From contig OZ245840.1 in assembly GCA_965228775.1 (NCBI GenBank), forward strand, positions 620,001 through 684,000: 64,000 nucleotides of DNA. Direction: 5' to 3'. The notes under the pieces were generated by a model. The model ran no database searches, was not told where the DNA came from, and worked only from the letters and a program-made list of their open reading frames with translations. Below, in pieces: positions 54,029 through 60,829 of the stretch. How positions within the stretch are numbered: the first letter of the stretch is position 1; each line of letters opens with the position of its first letter. Source of the stretch: JANQMY01 sp965228775 (GTDB taxonomy: Bacteria; Pseudomonadota; Alphaproteobacteria; JANQMY01). A program made the translations under genes and the position numbers.

Positions 54029-54436
54029 ATGACCAAATTGCGTTTCCTGTTCGTGGTGTTGTTGGGCTTAGGCCTGACGCCGGGGCTTGTTTCGGCGAAA
54101 GAGGACGACAGCAGCGTCAACGACCGCAAGGGCTTCTTCGTTTCCCAGTTCCGGGACTTTCGAGCGATCGACAACCGGCATGTGGTGCTGTACGGACCAT
54201 CGCGCAAGCATGGCTTCCTCGCGACCTTGTTCGGGCATTGCCACGGATTGCGGTTCGCCGATGAAATGGCCATCGACTCCCGGCTACCGTTTTTGAGCGC
54301 GCGGCAAAGCGCGGCAATCGTCATCTTCACGCCGCATAAGCAGCGCTGCACCATCAAAACATTCGAACCAGTGAACAGTTTCGCCGATGCCAAAACGCTT
54401 GTGAAAAAGCGCAAGGAATTGGCCGCCAAGAAGTAA
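54029..54436 (+). CDS. Secreted DUF6491-like hypothetical protein
   Basis: The 135-residue protein has a signal peptide (MTKLRFLFVVLLGLGLTPG to LVSA). The mature region carries FRAIDNRHVVLYG, LFGHCHGLRFAD and CTIKTFEPV, resembling DUF6491. Two cysteines may form a disulfide, and the C-terminus is lysine-rich. The start at 54029 has GGAAGGA nine bases before it; the frame is open twelve codons further but without need. Function unknown. panC follows after 14 bp. Confidence 0.7.
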   Translation: MTKLRFLFVVLLGLGLTPGLVSAKEDDSSVNDRKGFFVSQFRDFRAIDNRHVVLYGPSRKHGFLATLFGHCHGLRFADEMAIDSRLPFLSARQSAAIVIFTPHKQRCTIKTFEPVNSFADAKTLVKKRKELAAKK

Positions 54437-54450
54437 GTACCAAGATCAGC

Positions 54451-55311
54451 ATGCAGGATTATCCATTCGCGATTATCAGAGATCTCTCTGCGTTGCGCAG
54501 CCAAGTATCGGCTTGGCGCAAGGGAGATCTCAAAATCGGATTCGTGCCGACCATGGGCGCGCTGCATGAGGGGCATTTGTCGCTTGTGGACATTGCCGCT
54601 CAGCACGCGGACAAAGTGATTGTCAGCATCTTCGTTAATCCGGCGCAGTTCGCGCCACACGAAGATTTCGACGATTATCCGCGCACAGAACAATCAGATC
54701 TCGAAAAACTCAGCCTGCGGGCGGTGGATGCGGTCTATCTGCCCAACCGGGACGCCATGTACCCCCCCAACTATTCCACCGACGTGGCCGTGGGCGGCGT
54801 GTCGGAGGGCCTCGAAAGCGCCACCCGCCCCCATTTCTTCGGCGGCGTTGCCACCGTGGTCGCCAAGCTTCTCAACCAGGTCCAGCCGGACATGGTGGTC
54901 TTCGGCGAGAAGGACTACCAGCAATTGCTGGTGATCCGCCGGATGGTGCGCGACCTCGACATGCCCATCAAAATCATTGGCGGCGCCACCGGACGGGAGC
55001 CTGATGGGCTTGCCATGTCGTCCCGCAACGCCTACCTCACCGCCGCCCAGCGGGAGACCGCGGGCGAACTCAACAAAATCATGCGCCACGCCATCGAGAT
55101 GATCGAAGCGGGCGAGGACGCGGCCCTCCATGTAGAAAAGGCCAAAACAGCCCTGCTGGCTGCGGGCTTCAAGGAAGTCCAATATCTGGAGCTGCGCGAT
55201 GCCGACACGCTGGAACCCATGAAACCCAACACCAAATCCGCGCGGCTGCTGGCGGCGGTGGGCATTGGGGATTTACGGCTCATTGATAATATGGGTGTGA
55301 ATATTCCGTGA
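54451..55311 (+). CDS. panC: Pantothenate synthetase
   Basis: PanC joins pantoate and beta-alanine with ATP to make pantothenate, the coenzyme A precursor. The 286-residue protein contains VPTMGALHEGHLSLVD with the HxGH nucleotide-binding motif, VNPAQFAPHEDFDDYPR, FGEKDYQQLLVIRRM and MSSRNAYLT, all standard. Length is normal. panB is not adjacent in the window. Confidence 0.96.
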   Translation: MQDYPFAIIRDLSALRSQVSAWRKGDLKIGFVPTMGALHEGHLSLVDIAAQHADKVIVSIFVNPAQFAPHEDFDDYPRTEQSDLEKLSLRAVDAVYLPNRDAMYPPNYSTDVAVGGVSEGLESATRPHFFGGVATVVAKLLNQVQPDMVVFGEKDYQQLLVIRRMVRDLDMPIKIIGGATGREPDGLAMSSRNAYLTAAQRETAGELNKIMRHAIEMIEAGEDAALHVEKAKTALLAAGFKEVQYLELRDADTLEPMKPNTKSARLLAAVGIGDLRLIDNMGVNIP

Positions 55312-55338
55312 ACGGAATTTTTTGATTGATTTGGCCTT

Positions 55339-55413
55339 GCCAGCCCTCTCCCCCGGCCCAACCACCCCAAGGGTACCCTCGCACGGGTGGCTGGGCCGGG
55401 GGAGAGGGCTGGC
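55339..55413. repeat. Long near-perfect inverted repeat between convergent genes
   Basis: The left arm CCAGCCCTCTCCCCCGGCCC plus ACCACC (55340-55366) pairs with GGTGG, CTGGGCCGGGGGAGAGGGCTGG (55385-55412) with one or two mismatches around an 18-nt loop. It sits between panC (plus) and the 55480 gene (minus). A stem of about 25 bp would stop transcription from both sides; it may equally be a mobile palindromic unit. Confidence 0.8.
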
Positions 55414-55479
55414 CTGGATTCACAAAACAAAGAGTGGTTTGGGAGGGGGAGCGGGTGGCCGGAAAACATCATAAAGGCC

Positions 55480-56247
55480 CTAACTCCCGTCCCCGGGGCT
55501 TACCGCCTGCAATGCTCCGTCGGCGGAGAGTTTCGTCACCACCATCAAGTCCGTCACGCGATAGCTCCCCTCCTTGGCGTGGACGCCGCAGGACATCAGC
55601 GCATCTTTGATGCCATCGCCGGTAAAGTCCCCCCGCGCCAGCTCCTGCAACGTGCCGGACATGGCACGGTATTCCATGGAGAGCTGCGCCGCCGATTGGT
55701 CCTTCACTTCCAGAGACCCGCCATCGGCGAAATCCTTCAGGGTACGGCCTTCTTCCGCCGCACTGTCGAGCCCCGCCGTTCCTTCCGGGTCGAACAGGGC
55801 CAGCACGGAAACAGAGATATTGCCGATGTCTTCCTCTGTGATGGATTTCGGTAAATGGCTCTGCCGCGCGGGCCGGGCGCGCGCCACCAAATCCAGCAAC
55901 ACGCAGCGCTTTTGGAAATGCCCTTCAATGGTCATGTCATAGGTGGTCATGGCGAACCAATCTTCCCCCGCCGCCGCGCGGTACTCATTGCACGTCCGCA
56001 CCTGCTTCTTTTGGCGGATGTTGATGGGGTGCGTCAGCTCCAGGGTCTTGCCCGCCCCTTCCTTGCCCAACAGCACGGGGCGGTCGGCCAAGGCGGCGGC
56101 GTCTTCCGCGCTCAAGCATCCGGTCACCACGTCATCGGCAAAGGTAAGCGGCTGCGACAGGCACACCGCGTCTTCCGCGGCAGCACCACTAACCCCCATT
56201 AAAACCGCCGCGATCGCGCCAAGTGTCTTTGCGCTCAAAACCCTCAT
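55480..56247 (-). CDS. Secreted hypothetical protein with EF-hand-like loop
   Basis: The 255-residue protein has a signal peptide (MRVLSAKTLGAIAAVLMGVS to AAAED) and four cysteines in the mature part, including CLS, CNEYRAA, RCVLL and SCGVHAK. A DFTGDGIKD stretch near residue 213 resembles an EF-hand or FG-GAP calcium loop. The chosen ATG at 56247 has GGGGAAGG before it; the frame extends 70 codons upstream through the end of the next gene but has no start signal there. No family is recognised. It follows DUF1489 by about 30 bp. Confidence 0.68.
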   Translation of the reverse strand: MRVLSAKTLGAIAAVLMGVSGAAAEDAVCLSQPLTFADDVVTGCLSAEDAAALADRPVLLGKEGAGKTLELTHPINIRQKKQVRTCNEYRAAAGEDWFAMTTYDMTIEGHFQKRCVLLDLVARARPARQSHLPKSITEEDIGNISVSVLALFDPEGTAGLDSAAEEGRTLKDFADGGSLEVKDQSAAQLSMEYRAMSGTLQELARGDFTGDGIKDALMSCGVHAKEGSYRVTDLMVVTKLSADGALQAVSPGDGS

Positions 56248-56276
56248 GACCTTCCCCTTATTGCCGTTGAACCCAC

Positions 56277-56726
56277 TCACAACAATCCCAACTCCATCAG
56301 ATCTTGCCGCATTTCTTCCGGGATTGCACCGGAACTCTGCGCGCCCTTTGGTAGATCTTTCGGCGCGTCCTTCACGTCCAGATAGCGCCAGCCCTGAAAC
56401 GGCCGCCGGGGCTGGTATTGGGTCAGCACCAATGCTGGGTCCAGCACCAGATGGCACCGGCGAATACCGTCATCATCTTTAAACGGGCGAATTTCGGTGA
56501 TCAGCTGGCGCACCTGCACATTCCCTTTAATGACCCAGTAAAGCGACCCGCCCGTGACAATCTCGTCGGCGCGCTTGGGCACCATGCGCGTGGTGTGAAA
56601 GATCTCCGCCGAGCGCTTCAAGCGCTTGCGTTCCTTCAGCCAGTATTGCTGCCAATCGGCCAGATCCTGAATGTCGTCGGCCCCGACACACAATTTGAGC
56701 AGGTTTAAATGAGGTTTAGACGCCAT
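56277..56726 (-). CDS. DUF1489 family protein
   Basis: The 149-residue protein begins HLNLLKLCVGADDIQDLADWQ and continues with TTRMVPKRADEIVTGGSLYWVIKG, RRCHLVLDPALVLTQYQPRRPFQGWRYL and a C-terminal PEEMRQDLMELGLL. This is the full pattern of DUF1489, an alphaproteobacterial family of unknown function with no membrane segment. It lies downstream of liuD beyond a palindromic element and starts a two-gene unit with the secreted protein. Confidence 0.88.
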   Translation of the reverse strand: MASKPHLNLLKLCVGADDIQDLADWQQYWLKERKRLKRSAEIFHTTRMVPKRADEIVTGGSLYWVIKGNVQVRQLITEIRPFKDDDGIRRCHLVLDPALVLTQYQPRRPFQGWRYLDVKDAPKDLPKGAQSSGAIPEEMRQDLMELGLL

Positions 56727-56774
56727 GTGATTCTAACTGCTTTCGTTTTCTTATCTCCTACTGACCTAAGCCAA

Positions 56775-56866
56775 GATCGATTCGCGTCCAGCGAATCGAT
56801 CTCGGGTCTTGTTATATGGTCGCATGATCGAACCGGAAAACCGGTTTCCACTTTTCCTGATCATGC
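56775..56866. repeat. Double palindromic element (REP-like) overlapping the liuD stop codon
   Basis: The first hairpin is perfect: GATCGATTCGC (56775-56785), loop GTCCA, GCGAATCGATC (56791-56801). The second is GCATGATC (56822-56829) with GATCATGC (56859-56866), with inner AACCGG and CCGGTT. GCATGATC-type palindromes of this kind are frequent in alphaproteobacterial intergenic DNA. The right arm supplies the last alanine codon and TGA stop of liuD on the minus strand. Confidence 0.8.
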
Positions 56867-58894
56867 TCCGGCCTCGGCAAAGCGGACAAGAGCCACCCCC
56901 TCTTCCACCTGGTCGCCTTCCTTCACGAGCACGTCATCAATCACCGCATCGGCGGCGGCGGCCAGAGCGTGTTCCATCTTCATGGCCTCCAGGGTGACCA
57001 GCGCATCGCCTTTTTTCACCCGCGCGCCTTTTTCCGTTTGCACGGCGATGATCTTGCCCGGCATGGGCGCGGTAATGTCCCCCGCCCCATCGGCGCCCGC
57101 CTCGTCAAAGGCATGGGCATCGGGCAGGCCCAGCACCCAATGGCGGTCCGGCGTGATCACGGTAAGCGCATCGTCCACCCGCACCACATGACAGGTGAGG
57201 CGCCGCCCGTCGATCACCATGTCCAGCTCATCATCATAGGACTGAATGCCGCCTTCCACCTGATGGACCGCATCGCCCAGGGCAAAAGAAAAACCGCCCC
57301 CATCCGCGCCCGCGCCATAGGTGGCGATGAGCGAGAGGGTCTCGCCGGCCGCGTCCAGATGCAGGGTACGCCGGGCGCGCCCGCCCACGCGCCAGCCATC
57401 CAGCGCACTCCACGGTGAATTGCCGGGCCCATTAGCGCCCACCAGCACCTCTTGTTCCCGGCGCAGCAGGAACAGACCCGCCGCCAACAGCACATCGGCT
57501 GGCGGTGCCTCACTTGCGTCCGGCACCAAATCCGCCAAATGCTGCTCGATAAAGCCCGTATGAACATCGCCATCCGCGAAAGCTTCATTGGCCGCAACAC
57601 GGCGCAGGAAATCCACATTGGCGTTAAGGCCCGCCACCCGGGTGTCCGCCAAGGCGGCGGCCAGCGCGTCAATCGCTTCCTCGCGCGTATCCCCATGGAC
57701 AATGATCTTCGCGATCATGGGATCATAAAACATGCTGACCTCGTCGCCCTGGCGCACGCCCGTATCGATGCGTGCATCGGCGCCCCAATCGGCCATGTGC
57801 AGGTGATGCAAGGTTCCGGCGGAGGGGAAAAAGTTCTTCTGCGGATTTTCCGCATACAGACGCACTTCGATGCTGTGGCCCAGAGGCTCTTCCTCCTCCA
57901 GCCCTTCGAATTCTTCCCCCGCCGCCACGCGGAACTGTTCTTCCACCAGGTCCAGATCGGTGATCGCTTCCGTCACCGGATGTTCCACCTGCAGCCGTGT
58001 GTTCATTTCCATGAAGTAGAAGCTGTCGGGGGACAGGCCGCCGGACGCATCCACGATGAATTCCACCGTGCCCGCCCCTTCATACTCAATCGCTTCCGCC
58101 GCGGCGATGGCGGCGTTGCACATGGCCTCGCGCATGTCGTCGGTCATGCCGGGGGCCGGCGCTTCCTCCACCACTTTCTGGTGGCGCCGCTGCAAGGAAC
58201 AATCGCGCTCGAACAGATGGTGCACATTGCCATGGGCATCGCCGAAGATCTGCACCTCGATGTGGCGCGGTTTGGCCACAAACTTTTCCACCAGCACCCG
58301 GTCATCGCCGAAGCTGGATTTCGCCTCCCGCTTGGCGGATTTCAAATCCTTCTTGAACCGGTCCGGGTCATCCACCCGGCGCATGCCCTTGCCGCCGCCG
58401 CCCGCCACGGCCTTGATCAGCACGGGATAACCGATTTTGTCCGCCTCCGCCGCCAGGAAATCCGGATCTTGGTTTTCGCCGTGATAGCCCGGCACCACGG
58501 GCACGCCCGCCTCTTCCATCAGCGCCTTAGCCGCATCCTTTAGGCCCATGGCGCGGATGGCCGCCGCACTGGGCCCCACGAATTTGATGCCTGCTTGTTC
58601 GCAGGCTTCGGCGAAATCCGCATTTTCCGACAGAAAGCCATAACCCGGATGGATGCAGTCGGCCCCCGTCTGCTTGGCGATCTCCAGAATTTTGTCCGCC
58701 CGCAGATAGCTTTCGGTGGCGGGCGCGGGCCCCAGCAAGTGGCATTCATCCGCCTCCTGCAGATAGAAGGCATTGGCATCCGCTTCGGAATAAACGCAAA
58801 TGGTGCGCAGGCCCATGCGGCGCGCGGTTTGCTGAACACGGGCGGCGATTTCCCCGCGATTGGCGATGAGGACGGAAGAAAACATATCGCTCAT
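56861..58894 (-). CDS. liuD: 3-methylcrotonyl-CoA carboxylase biotin-containing (alpha) subunit
   Basis: The alpha subunit carboxylates its own biotin with ATP and bicarbonate. The 677-residue protein has the biotin carboxylase domain, with VLIANRGEIAARV, the ATP-grasp loop KAVAGGGGKGM and EMNTRLQVEHPVTE. A BT domain and a C-terminal biotinyl domain with EAMKMEH (biotinylated Lys about 638) follow. The linked hydratase gene points to methylcrotonyl- rather than propionyl- or acetyl-CoA carboxylase. The beta (carboxyltransferase) subunit is not in the window. The start overlaps the liuC stop (ATGA). Its last codon and stop lie in a palindromic element. Confidence 0.88.
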   Translation of the reverse strand: MSDMFSSVLIANRGEIAARVQQTARRMGLRTICVYSEADANAFYLQEADECHLLGPAPATESYLRADKILEIAKQTGADCIHPGYGFLSENADFAEACEQAGIKFVGPSAAAIRAMGLKDAAKALMEEAGVPVVPGYHGENQDPDFLAAEADKIGYPVLIKAVAGGGGKGMRRVDDPDRFKKDLKSAKREAKSSFGDDRVLVEKFVAKPRHIEVQIFGDAHGNVHHLFERDCSLQRRHQKVVEEAPAPGMTDDMREAMCNAAIAAAEAIEYEGAGTVEFIVDASGGLSPDSFYFMEMNTRLQVEHPVTEAITDLDLVEEQFRVAAGEEFEGLEEEEPLGHSIEVRLYAENPQKNFFPSAGTLHHLHMADWGADARIDTGVRQGDEVSMFYDPMIAKIIVHGDTREEAIDALAAALADTRVAGLNANVDFLRRVAANEAFADGDVHTGFIEQHLADLVPDASEAPPADVLLAAGLFLLRREQEVLVGANGPGNSPWSALDGWRVGGRARRTLHLDAAGETLSLIATYGAGADGGGFSFALGDAVHQVEGGIQSYDDELDMVIDGRRLTCHVVRVDDALTVITPDRHWVLGLPDAHAFDEAGADGAGDITAPMPGKIIAVQTEKGARVKKGDALVTLEAMKMEHALAAAADAVIDDVLVKEGDQVEEGVALVRFAEAGA

Positions 58895-59694
58895 CCCTCT
58901 TTCACCACCCAGCTTGCGGACCGTTTGTCCAGGAACGCGGCGAGCCCTTCTTTCGCTTCATCGGTGGTGCGCGCATGGGCAATGCGCCGGGCCGTATCGT
59001 CCATGACGCTTTCGTCGATGGGCTTGCCCGCGACGGCATCGATCAACTCTTTCGCCGCGTGAATGGCGCCGGGGGCAGCAGCCAGGATCGCGCCGATGAT
59101 GGCCTCGGCGGCGGCGTTCATTTCGGCTTCATCTTCCGTCAACTGATGAATAAGGCCATAGCGCAACGCCTCTTCCCCGTCGAAGCGTTCGCCCGACAGG
59201 AAATAGCGCCGGGCGGCGCGCGCGCCCATGGCCTCCACCACGTAAGGAGAGATGGTGGCGGGGGTGAGCCCCAGCTTCACCTCGGAAAAGGCAAAGCGTG
59301 CGGCGCGGGTGGCGATGGCGATATCGGCGGTGGCCACCAGCCCCACGCCGCCGCCCATGGCCGTGCCATGGGGCAACGCGATGGACGGCTGCGGCAGGTC
59401 GCGAAGGGCGCGCAGCATGTCGGCCAGGTTTTTGGCGTCGGCCACGTTTTCGTCCACGGTGAAGCTCTGGCCCGCCGCCTTCATCCAATTGAGGTCGGCG
59501 CCGGCGGAAAAGCTCTTCCCCGCGCCGCGCAAAACCACCACGCGCACATCGCTGCGCCCGGCGAGGCTGAGGAAGGTCTGCTTGAGGGTCTCGATCACAT
59601 CGGCGTTGAAGGCATTGTGCACTTCGGGCCGGTTGAGCAGCACCGTGGCCACGCCCCGCCCGTCCGCACTGACCTGGACATCTTCGTTACTCAA
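58891..59694 (-). CDS. liuC: Enoyl-CoA hydratase family, probable methylglutaconyl-CoA hydratase
   Basis: The 267-residue crotonase-fold protein has VLLNRPEVHNAFNADV, the oxyanion loop KSFSAGADLNWMK and GTAMGGGVGLVATADIAIA. The catalytic-region EVKLGLTPATISPYV is also present. SAGADLNWM is typical of LiuC, which hydrates 3-methylglutaconyl-CoA to HMG-CoA in leucine breakdown, the step directly after LiuD. No upstream gene on this strand exists for 600 bp, so the pair forms its own operon. A paralog of broader substrate range cannot be excluded. Confidence 0.82.
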   Translation of the reverse strand: MSNEDVQVSADGRGVATVLLNRPEVHNAFNADVIETLKQTFLSLAGRSDVRVVVLRGAGKSFSAGADLNWMKAAGQSFTVDENVADAKNLADMLRALRDLPQPSIALPHGTAMGGGVGLVATADIAIATRAARFAFSEVKLGLTPATISPYVVEAMGARAARRYFLSGERFDGEEALRYGLIHQLTEDEAEMNAAAEAIIGAILAAAPGAIHAAKELIDAVAGKPIDESVMDDTARRIAHARTTDEAKEGLAAFLDKRSASWVVKEG

Positions 59695-59790
59695 TCGCCC
59701 CTCCTGTTCTTCTTGTGACTCGGCAGGCCATCGTTATAGCAGCTCTCTTGAGAGGCGATACCCGGCCCGCGAGATCGCCTTTCTTCCCCT

Positions 59791-59836
59791 TTTTTCATGG
59801 GCGTAACGTTGGGCGCATGGGGTTCATCCAACTTTT
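59791..59836 (-). repeat. Dispersed 45-50 bp repeat, copy 2
   Basis: On the minus strand this reads AAAAGTTGGATGAACCCCAT, then GCGCCCA, ACGTTACGCCCATG and AAAAA. It matches 14904-14952 apart from a few changes in the middle. The two copies are 45 kb apart in opposite orientation. Confidence 0.75.
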
Positions 59837-60097
59837 GGGGGTCCGCCCCCTTCCAATCGTCGCGCCACGCTCTCGCCCGGGACACTTGCGCAAGCCGCCG
59901 CCACAACCTCCTGATGCCACCCCGAACGCTCTGCGGCTCCCGCAGTACCGTCAACCATACATTCCAATCGTCATCACCGGGCGAGCGTCTTGGCACGAAG
60001 ACCCGGCCTGCCTTTGCCGAAGCAAAGCTCCGGCTTCGCGCAGGCAGGGGATCCACTCGCCTTGACCAAAAAGCACAGCGGCGCAACTTCCCCCTGA

Positions 60098-60135
60098 TGT
60101 CACCCCGGACGCGCTGCATTGCGTCCGGGATGACA
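60098..60135. repeat. 15-bp stem palindromic element
   Basis: TGTCACCCCGGACGC (60098-60112) pairs with GCGTCCGGGATGACA (60121-60135) with one G-T-type mismatch around an 8-nt loop. This ATGTCATCCCGGACGC type of palindrome is widespread between genes of alphaproteobacteria. No T-run follows. Confidence 0.75.
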
Positions 60136-60315
60136 GCATTAGGAAAGCCGCCAGTCGTCACACACCAACCCTGTAAGGAAAAATTCGAGAGCATCACCAC
60201 ACGCACCACGCTGCCGTTTTGCCGCCCTCGCAAACGCTGCACTCTAGCAAAAATCAGGGAGGCGTGCGAGTGTGTAGACGCCTGAGTCACAGCCTTCTGA
60301 GGTGAACACACGCCC

Positions 60316-60732
60316 ATGAAAGTGAGCCACACCATCCACATCGACGCGCCGCCCGAAAAGGTCTGGGCAATGACGGTGGATATCAATGGCTGGCCCAATT
60401 GGAACCCGAATGTGACGAAAGCTGAGAGGTTGGAAACTGGCCAATTCGGTGTGGGCAGTCAGGCGAGAATGACCCAGCCCGGCCTGCCACAGGACGTGTG
60501 GACCGTGACCGACATGCATGACGGCCAATCCTTCGTTTGGGAAACCAAATTGCGCGGCCTTCATTTGATCGCCACCCACACCGTGACCCCAAACGGATCG
60601 GGCACGGAGAACACTCTGGCACTGGAAGCAAAGGGGCTTTGGGCGTTCGTTCTCTTGCCCCTCATTGCGCGCTCGTCCTACCAAACCTTGGAGCGGGAAA
60701 ATCAGGGGCTGAAGTCGGCGTCAGAAATCTGA
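60316..60732 (+). CDS. SRPBCC (START/Bet v1-like) family protein
   Basis: The 138-residue protein has the fold marks of polyketide-cyclase/SRPBCC proteins: HTIHIDAPPEKVWAMTVDINGWPNWNP at the start, WTVTDMHDGQSFVWE in the middle and a C-terminal helix with YQTLERENQGLK. These bind hydrophobic ligands in a deep cavity; the ligand is unknown. CTGAGGTG precedes the ATG as ribosome site. It is monocistronic, flanked by repeats upstream and by the convergent unknown locus downstream. Confidence 0.87.
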   Translation: MKVSHTIHIDAPPEKVWAMTVDINGWPNWNPNVTKAERLETGQFGVGSQARMTQPGLPQDVWTVTDMHDGQSFVWETKLRGLHLIATHTVTPNGSGTENTLALEAKGLWAFVLLPLIARSSYQTLERENQGLKSASEI

Positions 60733-60829
60733 CTTATGCTGAACACCAAAATACTTCGCCGTTCCACCGCCCTCGCTAACGCCGCGCCCTGGCAAAATTT
60801 GGCACTAACAGACTATTCGAAAGTTGGCT

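Larger units (their letters stand above)
59695..60315. other. Gene-free region with several palindromic repeats
   Basis: No credible gene. In order it holds dispersed repeat copy 2 (59791-59836), a G-C rich stretch, a hairpin with arms CCTGCC (60007-60012) and GGCAGG (60043-60048), and a 15-bp stem at 60098-60135. Promoters of liuC (minus) and of the 60316 gene (plus) should be at the two ends. The antisense open frames are featureless. Confidence 0.55.

Noticed and set aside
57452..58543. Plus-strand frame opposite liuD
   Set aside because: It is a shadow of the GC-rich biotin carboxylase coding sequence; codon bias and motifs support only the minus strand. The same holds for 29361-30434 opposite topA.
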